Shown: positions 14,586-23,462 of the stretch, in pieces
How positions within the stretch are numbered: the first letter of the stretch is position 1
How the letters are laid out: each line of letters begins with the position of its first letter
The notes under the pieces: generated by a model
The model's input: the letters and a program-made list of their open reading frames with translations, nothing else
Databases searched by the model: none
Told to the model about the DNA's origin: nothing
NCBI GenBank assembly: GCA_964370825.1
Contig: CAYJKY010000021.1
Span: 1-58,097 of the forward strand
DNA: 58,097 nucleotides
Direction of reading: 5' to 3'
DNA from: CAYJBH01 sp964370825
GTDB taxonomy: Bacteria > Bacillota > Clostridia > Oscillospirales > Ruminococcaceae
Translations under genes and position numbers: made by a program

Positions 14586-15917
14586 ATGGATGTTACTATT
14601 ATTTTACCTGCGATAGGTAAAAAGAAAAATCAAAAATACATCGGTAGTTGGAAGATGGAACCGCTTACCGTGGCGGTGCTAAAATCGGTAATGCCGAGCT
14701 ATGTAAACCTCACCTTTTATGACGACAGGTTGGAGCTTATCGACTACGACAGGAAAACCGAGCTCGTCTTCATTACGGTGGAAACCTATACAGCACGCCG
14801 AACATATAAAATTGCCGCAAGGTATAGGGAGATGGGGATACCTGTAGTCATGGGCGGATATCATGTTACACTACTGCCGGAGGAGGCTTCGCTTTATGCC
14901 GATGCTATAATAACAGGTAATGCCGAGGGAATAATTGCAAGCTTGCTTGATGATTTTAGAAACGGCAGAATGCAAAAACGCTACACCGGAACAACCATGT
15001 ACAGCAGCAAATTACCCGATCACTCAATTTTCACCGGCAAAAAATATCTACCGGTGTCGTTGGTTGAGACCGGTAGAGGTTGCTGTCACAGCTGTGAATT
15101 TTGTGCGATTTCAAGCTACTATGGGTGTAGATACCACCGCCGACCCATCGAGGATATAATAAAAGATATAGAGCTTCACCGTCACAAATATTATTTTATG
15201 GTGGATGACAACCTTTTTGCCGATCGCAAGCACCTTTATGACCTATTGCCCCGAATAAAGGAATGTAACATTAAATGGGCAAGTCAGGGAACCTTGTCAC
15301 TTGCGAGCGACCCGGAGCTTTTAAGGATGATGAAGGACAGCGGCTGTGAAATAATATTAGTGGGCTTTGAAAGTCTTAACGAGGCAAACCTACTGCAGAT
15401 GAACAAAAAGGTTAACATCTCAAAGTCAGACAGAGACACGCTTGTACAGAGGATACACGATGCCGGAATAGGTATATATGCAACCTTTGTTTTCGGGTAT
15501 GACGAGGACGATGAGAATACGGTTGCCGAGGCTTTGCGATTTTCTGAAAAGCACAGATTTTATACCGCCGCCTTTAACCATCTGCTCCCCTTTCCGGGAA
15601 CCGAGCTTTACAACAGGTTAAAGACTGATGGGCGTTTGCTCTACGATAATTGGTGGTTGCAGGAAAATTATAACTATGGCGAACTTTCTTTTAACCCGAA
15701 AAAAATATCCGCCGAAAAGCTAAGCTTAGCATGTTTAAATGCACGGAGAGACTTTTCCGGCGCAGGCAACGTTTTTGCACGTGGATTTCAGGCTATGGGA
15801 CATGCATCACCGGCAATATGGTCACTGTTTTGGGCTATGAACCTAAAAATCGGTGGTGAGGTGGATATGAAGATGAACATACCTATCGGAGAAAATTTAG
15901 ATGAGCTACCAAAGTAG
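14586..15917 (+). CDS. Cobalamin-binding radical SAM protein 5
   Basis: The protein has 443 residues. The start is ATG 14586, with AGGGGA about 11 nt upstream, inside the 3' end of gene 4; an in-frame alternative at 14547 has no ribosome site. Motifs are W-K-M-E-P-L-T-V, Y-D-D-R-L-E-L-I-D-Y-D, I-T-V-E-T-Y-T-A-R-R-T-Y and V-V-M-G-G-Y-H. These are followed by Cys166-x3-Cys170-x2-Cys173 (with an extra Cys167), F-M-V-D-D-N-L, V-G-F-E-S-L and W-W-L-Q-E-N-Y-N-Y-G. It is most similar to protein 3, pointing to an in-operon duplication. The stop overlaps the next gene by 17 nt. Confidence 0.88.
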   Translation: MDVTIILPAIGKKKNQKYIGSWKMEPLTVAVLKSVMPSYVNLTFYDDRLELIDYDRKTELVFITVETYTARRTYKIAARYREMGIPVVMGGYHVTLLPEEASLYADAIITGNAEGIIASLLDDFRNGRMQKRYTGTTMYSSKLPDHSIFTGKKYLPVSLVETGRGCCHSCEFCAISSYYGCRYHRRPIEDIIKDIELHRHKYYFMVDDNLFADRKHLYDLLPRIKECNIKWASQGTLSLASDPELLRMMKDSGCEIILVGFESLNEANLLQMNKKVNISKSDRDTLVQRIHDAGIGIYATFVFGYDEDDENTVAEALRFSEKHRFYTAAFNHLLPFPGTELYNRLKTDGRLLYDNWWLQENYNYGELSFNPKKISAEKLSLACLNARRDFSGAGNVFARGFQAMGHASPAIWSLFWAMNLKIGGEVDMKMNIPIGENLDELPK

Positions 15918-16959
15918 GTTTACCTTTTCGCGTGCCACAGCCGAGGATGCAGAAGCAATACGCGATATTTTTAACGAGCTAGCCTTCGAAGGCAACATTG
16001 CTGTGCAGTATCTGCGAGGCGAAAACCCCGTTGAGTCCTTTGAAAACGAGTGCGACGAGTTAGTAGCACTGCTTTTGCGGGATGTTGAAAACGATAACAG
16101 GGCTGTAGGAATAGGATGTTGCACAATAAGAAAAGGATATGTTTCGGGGAAGGTCTGCAACATCGGGTATCTGACCGGATTGAAGCTTTGTTCTGATTAC
16201 CAAAGGAAGTTTCACGGAATAATGGATGCCTATAGATGGATTCATGAGAACACAATTGATAAGGTTGACTATTACTACACAACAATTCTTACCGATAACG
16301 TCTATGTAAGGAAAATGCTTGAGAAAAGCAGAAAAAACATGCCTATTTATCACTACATTTCGGATTATAATACCCTGCTTTTTAAAACCGGAGGAAGGAT
16401 GCGGGGCCACGATTTTCTGATTGTGGATGCATGTGATAGTGCTACCGCCTGTGATTTTTACAGCCAAAAGGCGGTTCATCTTGATTTCGCCGTTAAGAGT
16501 CTCGACCAAAACCATCTTAGCTCGGCAAAATTCTATGCACTTTACAAAAACAAAGAGGTGATAGCCGTTGCCACCGTGTCCGACATGCGTCAATTCAAGC
16601 AGAATATCGTAAGAAGCTACGACGGAATATACAGACTGTTGCGACATCTACCCACGAAATTAACCGGTTATCCACCGTTTCCAAAACCGAACGAGACGGT
16701 AAATTTAGGTAGCTGTGCAATCTATTGCGGTGCTGATGCCGAGGTAGAGGAGTTGCAGTGTTTTTTTCAACAAATACAAGCATACAGCACGGAATTTGAA
16801 ATATTAATGATAGGAGTTACTGCCGGAAGCACACCCTATCAAGCTCTTATAGGTCTAAAAAATATTGGGTATAAAAGCAGGTTTTATCAGGTAAGCTACA
16901 AAAAGGATGATCTTCTCTCATGCGATACTGTGTCAGGCGTTGATGTTTCTTTTATGTAA
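15901..16959 (+). CDS. GNAT-family acyltransferase-like protein
   Basis: The protein has 352 residues. The N-terminus T-F-S-R-A-T-A-E-D-A-E-A-I-R-D-I-F is the standard first strand and helix of a GNAT domain. A second region after about residue 180 (F-Y-A-L-Y-K-N-K-E-V-I-A-V-A-T-V-S) looks like a further GNAT half. The size and tail suggest a tandem or degenerate double domain such as those that move acyl or aminoacyl groups. The gene starts inside the 3' end of radical SAM gene 5 (17-nt overlap) with GGAG about 10 nt upstream, and it closes the operon. No terminator is obvious after it. Confidence 0.7.
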   Translation: MSYQSRFTFSRATAEDAEAIRDIFNELAFEGNIAVQYLRGENPVESFENECDELVALLLRDVENDNRAVGIGCCTIRKGYVSGKVCNIGYLTGLKLCSDYQRKFHGIMDAYRWIHENTIDKVDYYYTTILTDNVYVRKMLEKSRKNMPIYHYISDYNTLLFKTGGRMRGHDFLIVDACDSATACDFYSQKAVHLDFAVKSLDQNHLSSAKFYALYKNKEVIAVATVSDMRQFKQNIVRSYDGIYRLLRHLPTKLTGYPPFPKPNETVNLGSCAIYCGADAEVEELQCFFQQIQAYSTEFEILMIGVTAGSTPYQALIGLKNIGYKSRFYQVSYKKDDLLSCDTVSGVDVSFM

Positions 16960-17014
16960 CCCAAACCATAGTGTAAATTCCCAAACCAATGAACCTCAAA
17001 CCGATGCAAAATGC

Positions 17015-17044
17015 TTGACAAATTATATCTGAGCATGATATAAT
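17015..17044 (+). promoter_or_regulatory. Consensus sigma-A promoter of the dockerin protein gene
   Basis: Perfect TTGACA (17015-17020), an 18-nt spacer and perfect TATAAT (17039-17044) with an extended TGA just before the -10. It is one of the strongest-looking promoters in the window, with about 60 nt of leader to the ATG at 17108. Confidence 0.8.
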
Positions 17045-17107
17045 TGGTTACTTACAAACTCGCAGGATAACAGCGTAAATTAATAAACTCACCTAAAGGA
17101 TACAATA

Positions 17108-20100
17108 ATGATTATAAAGCAGATGAAATACATATTATTTTTTGCATTAGCACTCTCAATGTTCACTATATTTTCCGTTCAGTCGTTTGCGGCAACCCAA
17201 ACGGTGGGGGATTTTACCATAACGGGAGATGAAAAAAATTATTCATTTTCAAATGGTACTTTAACAATAACGGGAAGCGGTGATTTAACCATTTCCGGAA
17301 CCACCACCAGTCATAAAATAGTAGTTCCCTACAGTACACCATCTGCAAACCTCACCTTGGATAATTTGAGTATCCAGTTTAATGATGGTAAAGATAATAG
17401 TTCCGGTCAGTATGTGGAAGGCACCTGCGCTATTTACATTTACGCAAATACAAACATCACTCTTGTTGGAGATAACATAATGAAGAGTGGTGTGCAAAGA
17501 GGTGGAGTACAGGTTCAAACAGGTATTAACCTAACTATTGATGGCACAGGCTCTCTTACAGCAACAGGTGGAGATAGAGCCGCCGGAATCGGCGGTGGCG
17601 ATGCATTGGCATTTTATGGTTCAGTTGGTGGAATCACTATAAACGGTGGCACAGTTAATGCATACGGTGGTCAATACGCGGCAGGAATAGGTAGTGGAAA
17701 CGCAGGCAAAGTTTATAGACCCATTACCATAAACGGTGGCACGGTTACTGCAGTGGGTGGGGCCTGGGGTGCGGGTATTGGTACTGGTTTTGGAGGCGAT
17801 GCAACCAATATCATTATTAATGGGGGTGTTGTTAATGCCTCCAGCCGATCCAACACATCTGATGCTGCCGGTATAGGCGGTGGTCTTAATGGACAAGGTG
17901 GTACTATCGAAATAAATGGTGGCATTGTGAGGGCAGTAGGTAATAATAATGTACCACACGATATCGGAAATGGTAGGTTTTTAACTGCATCCGAGGAGGT
18001 TCCCGGAGTGTTTCGGACAAGCAGCGCCGGTAATGCCTTTATTTTTGGTTCTATTCAAGACACAAGCAATCAAGAAAACTGGAACGGTATTTTTTTTAAT
18101 GGCAACAATGGTATCGTGCATGGCAATGTCACCTTTGACGCCGACGATACAGGCACTATCGATCTTAATCATACACTAACCGTACCGGAAGGTTCAAGCA
18201 TTACTAATAACGGCACACTAATTGCTAACGGTGTTATTACAGGAAATGGTGTATTAACAGGTAGCGGTCGTTTTATAATAAATAACTTCACCGCTAATAA
18301 TATTTTCTCTATCCCCGACCAACTATATGTCGGCAATCCCATTGAACCTGAAGTTATATTTGATGATATAACTTATCTCGATGTTAACTTTGAATACGAT
18401 TTAACCGGCTGGACGAAACAGTTTGTTAATAACGCATCCCCCGGATCTGCCAGCGTGCAATTTTCTAAAGATGGTTCGGTGGTTACAAAAAACTTTAATA
18501 TTATAATTCATACCGGTGATTTTCTTGTTACAGGCGGCACCTTAAACACAGATTACTCCTTTGCTGATAATGTTCTTACCATTATAAAATCCACCGAGTT
18601 AAATATTAGAAATATCTTCCCGTTAGAGCCTACCGAATGCAGGATTGTCGTGCCTACAAACACAACCGCAAACATTGCATTAAGTGGTGTGAATATTGAT
18701 GTATCTGATGTTGAAATGATCACGGCAGACAACCGCAATGCTGCCTTCGATATACAGGGTACAGGTATAGCGAATATCACCCTTATAGACAACAATATAC
18801 TTATCGGTGATTCAAGTCACGCAGGCTTGCAGGTGCCGAATGGCGCACAGGTCACAATAACAGGCACCGGGACGCTAAATGCAACCGGTGGGAATGGAAG
18901 TGCCGGTATCGGGGCCGGATCATCACTCAATAACACATGTGGTGTCATTACTATAAATGATGGCACAGTGAATGCATACGGCGGGGACTTTGCTGCCGGT
19001 ATTGGCGGAGCTTCCGACGGAATAACCGGTGGATTTATCACAATAAATGGTGGTGTTGTGAATGCAACCAGTAGTGCTTCCGGTGCGGGTATCGGTGCCG
19101 GTTTTCAAGGTGTTATTGATAGTATTACCATAGCCGGGGGTACCGTAACTGCAAATGGTGGAGTAAGAAGTGCAGGCATTGGCGGCGGAGATCTTGGCTA
19201 TGCCAAAAACACCACCATATCCGGTGGTACCGTGAGAGCGATTGGGGCAACAAGCCCCACAGGAATTATTCCTGATGCTCCATATGATATCGGACATGGT
19301 TATGGAACAACCTCAAAAGGCGTATTCAGTACAGGCGAAAACGGTAATGCTATAATCTACGGTTCTATTGACGATGAATCAAAAAAATCAGAGTGGAGTG
19401 CTATCATTCATGATGATAGTATCTTTACCGTGTATTCAGAGCAGACATTTTCAAGCGGTTTCACTTTAAACAGTGATGAAACACTACTCATTCCGGCAGA
19501 ACAAACGCTAAGTATTGCACAAGGTGCGATACTTACTAACAGAGGAACGTTAAGGGTGTATGGTACACTTACAGGTAACGGAATGCTTACAGGCGATGGT
19601 ACTTTTTTAACCAATACCTTTGATGAGAGCGATTTAGAAGATATTCCCGCACAGAGTTACAACGAGCGACCGGTGACACCGGTTCCATCCTATATATTTC
19701 CATCAACGATAATAAAGAACCGGGTATTTCAATATACAATGGATGGTTGGGATAAAACATATAAAAACAATAATGCTATCGGTGAAGCGACCTTAACCAT
19801 GACCAAACCCGGAAGTGCCACTATTGTCAAAACATTTAATATTGTTGTGGATACAGGTGATTTTGCTATAGTAGGCGGAAGTTATGGAGACGATTATATA
19901 TTTGACGGTAGCTACTTCACAGTCAAAAGCTCAACTCCACTAACTATAAGCAACGCAGATTCTGTTGTCACCGCTTCAAACGGAATAATTGTACAAACAG
20001 GCATATCGGCGAACCTAACACTCAAAAGTGTGAATATTGCTAATGCGTTGGACGACAACTTTACTGCCCTTGAAACACAAGGCACAGGCGTGGCAAACAT

Positions 20101-20812
20101 AATCCTTGTAGGGGACAACACACTGATTAGTAGAGATTTTACCGCAGGGTTACAGGTGGAAGAAGATGCTACGGTTATTATCGAAGGTGAAGGCTCACTT
20201 GTCGCTACAGGTGGACAATATGGTGCCGGAATCGGCGGTGGTCAGCATGGCACTGCCGGAACTATTATTATTAACAGTGGCACGGTGACTGCAAGCGGTG
20301 GAACTGTAGGTATCGGTGCAGGTAGTGAAGGAAACTCCGGCGGTAGCTTCCAAACTGATGTAAACGGTAATGCATTTATCTATGGAACTATTCAAGACAA
20401 AACAAACCAAGCAAGCTGGAGTGGATTCTTTTTCGAAAATAACAACGGGTATGTGTATGGAACTCCGACTCTTTCAAAAAATTTCACGTTGGCTAACGGT
20501 AATGCGCTAACTATTTTAAGTGATGCAACCCTGACAATCCCGAATAATGTTGCCTTAACCAACAATGGTATAGTATACCGCGATGGAACATTGGTCGGTT
20601 CGCTTACCACTCGATCCTTTGCAGGTGATGTAAATATGGATAACATTATCGACATAGACGATTTAGCAATTATTAATAATGCCGACAACTATAACAGACC
20701 GTCCGCGGGAGTGGAAGCGGCACACAACAGCCATGCCGATGTAAATCGTGACGGAGTAGTAAATTTCTACGATCTTTCTATAGCTAGAAATAGCAAAACC
20801 TTTGGAAGATAA
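17108..20812 (+). CDS. Large secreted three-module repeat protein with C-terminal dockerin
   Basis: The protein has 1234 residues. The signal peptide is about 1-29 (F-F-A-L-A-L-S-M-F-T-I-F then Q-S-F-A-A). Three homologous modules follow, each opening with G-D-F-x-I/V-x-G and ending near G-N-A-F-I-F-G-S-I-Q-D or its variants. Inside each, a glycine-rich stretch repeats units such as I-T-I-N-G-G-T-V-N-A-Y-G-G and A-A-G-I-G-G-G, consistent with a beta-solenoid. The end is a type-I-like dockerin: D-V-N-M-D-N-I-I-D-I-D-D-L, then D-V-N-R-D-G-V-V-N-F-Y-D-L, two calcium loops. Dockerins bind cohesins; none is encoded here. AAAGGA precedes the ATG. Substrate binding or adhesion is more likely than catalysis, as no enzyme motif is visible. 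Confidence 0.82.
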   Translation: MIIKQMKYILFFALALSMFTIFSVQSFAATQTVGDFTITGDEKNYSFSNGTLTITGSGDLTISGTTTSHKIVVPYSTPSANLTLDNLSIQFNDGKDNSSGQYVEGTCAIYIYANTNITLVGDNIMKSGVQRGGVQVQTGINLTIDGTGSLTATGGDRAAGIGGGDALAFYGSVGGITINGGTVNAYGGQYAAGIGSGNAGKVYRPITINGGTVTAVGGAWGAGIGTGFGGDATNIIINGGVVNASSRSNTSDAAGIGGGLNGQGGTIEINGGIVRAVGNNNVPHDIGNGRFLTASEEVPGVFRTSSAGNAFIFGSIQDTSNQENWNGIFFNGNNGIVHGNVTFDADDTGTIDLNHTLTVPEGSSITNNGTLIANGVITGNGVLTGSGRFIINNFTANNIFSIPDQLYVGNPIEPEVIFDDITYLDVNFEYDLTGWTKQFVNNASPGSASVQFSKDGSVVTKNFNIIIHTGDFLVTGGTLNTDYSFADNVLTIIKSTELNIRNIFPLEPTECRIVVPTNTTANIALSGVNIDVSDVEMITADNRNAAFDIQGTGIANITLIDNNILIGDSSHAGLQVPNGAQVTITGTGTLNATGGNGSAGIGAGSSLNNTCGVITINDGTVNAYGGDFAAGIGGASDGITGGFITINGGVVNATSSASGAGIGAGFQGVIDSITIAGGTVTANGGVRSAGIGGGDLGYAKNTTISGGTVRAIGATSPTGIIPDAPYDIGHGYGTTSKGVFSTGENGNAIIYGSIDDESKKSEWSAIIHDDSIFTVYSEQTFSSGFTLNSDETLLIPAEQTLSIAQGAILTNRGTLRVYGTLTGNGMLTGDGTFLTNTFDESDLEDIPAQSYNERPVTPVPSYIFPSTIIKNRVFQYTMDGWDKTYKNNNAIGEATLTMTKPGSATIVKTFNIVVDTGDFAIVGGSYGDDYIFDGSYFTVKSSTPLTISNADSVVTASNGIIVQTGISANLTLKSVNIANALDDNFTALETQGTGVANIILVGDNTLISRDFTAGLQVEEDATVIIEGEGSLVATGGQYGAGIGGGQHGTAGTIIINSGTVTASGGTVGIGAGSEGNSGGSFQTDVNGNAFIYGTIQDKTNQASWSGFFFENNNGYVYGTPTLSKNFTLANGNALTILSDATLTIPNNVALTNNGIVYRDGTLVGSLTTRSFAGDVNMDNIIDIDDLAIINNADNYNRPSAGVEAAHNSHADVNRDGVVNFYDLSIARNSKTFGR

Positions 20813-20893
20813 CACGAGTGCACCGAATGAAAGGGCAGCCCAAAACAAAGGATAAACTTTTTATTTTGACATCTCTATAACAAGGAAAAAACA

Positions 20894-21568
20894 ATGAAAC
20901 GTTCAAAAATAAACAGCGCAATAAAGGATATGGAACAACTTATTAATGAGTACAGGTTTGCACTTCCACCTTTTTGCCACTTCACACCGGAGGACTGGCA
21001 GAGCAAAAACAGCGAGTATGATGAAATTCGTGACAATATGCTGGGGTGGGACATTACCGACTTCGGCAGGGGCGACTTTGACAATTTCGGATTTGCCCTT
21101 ATAACAATTCGCAACGGAAATCAAAATAACGATAAATACAAAAAGGTGTATGCCGAAAAACTGCTGATGCTTAAGGAAGGACAGCATTCTCCGATGCACT
21201 TTCACTGGAGAAAAAGCGAAGACATCATAAATAGAGGTGGCGGCACACTAATAATTCACGTTTATAACGACGATAACGGTGAGCTTGCCGACACCGATGT
21301 ACTGGTCAACGCAGATGGGCGTTCCTATTTCGTTAAGGCGGGCACCGGCGTTGAGCTTAATCCCGGTGAGAGCATAACAATTTGGCCACACCAGTACCAC
21401 GATTTTGACGTCAAACCCGGTACCGGAGATGTTCTTATAGGTGAGGTTTCGATGTGCAACGATGATAACACCGACAACAGATTTTACGAGGATATAGGAC
21501 GATTTCCGACAATAATTGAGGATGAGCCCGCATACCGTTTGCTATGCAACGAGTATCCTTCGGCATAA
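20894..21568 (+). CDS. D-lyxose ketol-isomerase (cupin type)
   Basis: The protein has 224 residues. The metal-binding cupin signature is clear: H-S-P-M-H-F-H-W-R-K-S-E-D-I-I-N-R-G-G-G, with the later W-P-H-Q-Y-H-D-F supplying another histidine. The family interconverts D-lyxose and D-xylulose, and D-mannose and D-fructose. AAGGA lies 8 nt before the ATG. It sits 31 nt ahead of a UroD-fold gene and is probably co-transcribed with it. It may feed pentoses from the downstream hydrolase locus into central metabolism. Confidence 0.85.
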   Translation: MKRSKINSAIKDMEQLINEYRFALPPFCHFTPEDWQSKNSEYDEIRDNMLGWDITDFGRGDFDNFGFALITIRNGNQNNDKYKKVYAEKLLMLKEGQHSPMHFHWRKSEDIINRGGGTLIIHVYNDDNGELADTDVLVNADGRSYFVKAGTGVELNPGESITIWPHQYHDFDVKPGTGDVLIGEVSMCNDDNTDNRFYEDIGRFPTIIEDEPAYRLLCNEYPSA

Positions 21569-21599
21569 GTCCGTAAAATAATGATTGTAAGGTGATATT

Positions 21600-22838
21600 A
21601 TGAATGTATCAGCAAAGGATCGCGAGAGGCTACGTCTGCTTGCAAATCGCCAGATGGAATTTGCCTGCTGTGCCGAAAACGATAACATCCTAAAAAAGTG
21701 GCAAGCACAAGCAGAAAAACACCGTGATACACCCACCGTCAGATTACTTTTTTCCAACTTCCCAAATGAGGTTGTTTACAACCGCTTGGAGTGTGAAGGA
21801 GAAACCGCCCGCAGGATAGAGGAGACTTTTCTCTCCTCTCTTGTTGGGCGTGAACTGTTTTGTGACGACACACCGATAGCCGATTATTTTTCGATTAATC
21901 AAAAGGTGACAATAAATCCATTTGGACTCACACCGAAGCTTATCAAGCAAACCTCGCACGAATATTCAAACGGCTACCATATTGAAAATATTATTGAGGA
22001 TTTAGACGAAGATTTCGAGCGGTTGAAGGGTGGATATTTCAAGGTTAACATCGAAGAAACAACGAATGAAATACACCTTGCCGAGGAGATGTTCGGTGAC
22101 ATTTTACCGGTTAAAATGGCAATGCCCAGCTTGGCTGCCGGTATAACAAACTCGCTTGTGCATCTGATGGGTATGGAAAATTACTATATATCCATGATGG
22201 ATACACCGGATACGCTTCACAAGGTCATGGACATGGCTACAAGGCTGTATGAGGACTATTTTGATCACCTGGAGACCCAGGGGCTACTGCTACCCACCAA
22301 CGGGTTTTCCCCAGTTGCACAGGAGAGTTTTGCTTTTAACAGTGAGCTATCGAGCGAGCCTCTAAAAACGACCGACTGTTGGGGCTTTTTGGAATCGCAG
22401 GAGACAACGGCGGTGTCGCCGGAAATGTTTGGTGAGTTTGTATTCCCCTATCAAGACAGGCTTGTTAAAAGGTTCGGGCTACTATCCTATGGCTGTTGCG
22501 AGAGGGTGGATGCTATACTAAAACAATATATAATGAAATGGGATAATCTGCGTAAACTGTCGGTTTCACCTTTTAACAATGAATACCTGATAGGTGAGCA
22601 ACTTCGGGGCACAAACATTGTATACTACAGCAAGCCGAGGGCCGAACAGGTAACCATGCCGGGTGAAATGGATGAGGCGGCAATTAAGGAGAATTTCAAG
22701 ATGGTCTGCGAGGCGGCGAGTGGTTGTTTGTTTGAGGTTGCACAAAGGGAGGTAGGTACAATATTCGGTGACTACGACAGGGGACGTCGATATGTGCAGA
22801 TATTAAGGGAATGCATAGAGGATTACTGGAAGGCATAG
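21600..22838 (+). CDS. Uroporphyrinogen decarboxylase-fold protein, non-haem type
   Basis: The protein has 412 residues. The family is recognised from the TIM-barrel pattern around M-P-S-L-A-A-G-I-T-N-S-L, M-M-D-T-P-D-T-L-H-K-V-M, and L-L-S-Y-G-C-C-E-R-V-D, where corrinoid methyltransferase relatives have zinc-binding His/Cys. Residues expected for porphyrin decarboxylation are not apparent, so a haem role is unlikely. Such proteins in Clostridia usually sit beside carbohydrate or methyl-transfer genes with no assigned reaction. AAGGTG precedes the ATG. The transcript ends in the hairpin at 22850-22941. Confidence 0.75.
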   Translation: MNVSAKDRERLRLLANRQMEFACCAENDNILKKWQAQAEKHRDTPTVRLLFSNFPNEVVYNRLECEGETARRIEETFLSSLVGRELFCDDTPIADYFSINQKVTINPFGLTPKLIKQTSHEYSNGYHIENIIEDLDEDFERLKGGYFKVNIEETTNEIHLAEEMFGDILPVKMAMPSLAAGITNSLVHLMGMENYYISMMDTPDTLHKVMDMATRLYEDYFDHLETQGLLLPTNGFSPVAQESFAFNSELSSEPLKTTDCWGFLESQETTAVSPEMFGEFVFPYQDRLVKRFGLLSYGCCERVDAILKQYIMKWDNLRKLSVSPFNNEYLIGEQLRGTNIVYYSKPRAEQVTMPGEMDEAAIKENFKMVCEAASGCLFEVAQREVGTIFGDYDRGRRYVQILRECIEDYWKA

Positions 22839-22849
22839 TTAGTTGATGC

Positions 22850-22941
22850 AAAAATCGTCGCAAACTATAATCAATCAACTTGAAAAACGATACAACGTTT
22901 TTCAAGTTGAACTACTATACATATAGTTTGCGACGATTTTT
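22850..22941. terminator. Terminator hairpin with a dispersed element lodged in its loop
   Basis: AAAAATCGTCGCAAACTATA (22850-22869) and its exact complement (22922-22941) make a 20-bp stem ending in T5/A5 tracts, so it works in either direction between convergent genes. The loop is occupied by the 54-bp palindrome at 22866-22919, which can fold on its own. Confidence 0.8.
22866..22919 (-). repeat. 54-bp palindromic dispersed element, copy B (inverted)
   Basis: The core stem TCAACTTGAAAAACG (22875-22889) pairs with 22896-22910, loop ATACAA. Flanks read TATAATCAA on one side and AACTACTATA on the other, the reverse of copy A. Confidence 0.9.
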
Positions 22942-22960
22942 TATGTTTATACTATATAGG

Positions 22961-23299
22961 TTATTCTACAAGGTTACCCACTACAGGCAGGTTTGCTTCT
23001 CTTCCGTCGGAATGAGGGAATGCTGCCGTAACATCGGTGCCTGCCATTTGTCCGCCATGCTCGCCTGACGTCCATTGTGCATCATCAGTAACGTCATAAA
23101 TAACACCGTTAATTGCTATGTAGGCTTTTGCCCCATCCTTGCCGTTATACTGTGCCAACTCGTCGAGGGTTAAGTCCATAGTTTCGGTTTCAACTTCCGG
23201 CAAAGTACTCTCAGAACCTCCGGTGCCTGCTGTGTCGGTTGTACATGCCACAAACGTAATAGATGCTAAAATTATAAATGCCAGTAGTAATTTTTTCAT
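22961..23299 (-). CDS. Cytochrome b5-like haem-binding domain lipoprotein
   Basis: The protein has 112 residues. The lipoprotein signal ends in I-T-F-V-A-C, with the Cys at residue 19. After a Ser/Thr/Glu-rich linker a single cytochrome b5-like domain follows: L-T-L-D-E-L-A-Q-Y-N-G, A-Y-I-A-I-N-G-V-I-Y-D-V-T, then G-E-H-G-G-Q-M-A-G-T-D-V-T and F-P-H-S-D. Two histidines in the right places could ligate haem. It would sit on the outer face of the membrane and might act in electron transfer or ligand binding. AAGGAG lies 6 nt before the ATG. It has its own transcript, ending at the shared hairpin with the UroD gene. Confidence 0.82.
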   Translation of the reverse strand: MKKLLLAFIILASITFVACTTDTAGTGGSESTLPEVETETMDLTLDELAQYNGKDGAKAYIAINGVIYDVTDDAQWTSGEHGGQMAGTDVTAAFPHSDGREANLPVVGNLVE

Positions 23300-23462
23300 G
23301 GTTACTCCTTTACGTATACATTATCTAGTACATACATTTTACAATAAACTGTTTCAGCTTTCCATTTGCTAATATACAGTATTTTATAATAAAAACACTG
23401 CGATTTCTAACTATCACACAATAAATACCTACCGGCTATAGTTTTTAAGCTGACCAAGGATA

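Noticed and set aside
17285..20410. Several open frames on the minus strand opposite the dockerin protein
   Set aside because: They come from the G/C-skewed repeat codons of the real gene, lack ribosome sites and show no recognisable protein.
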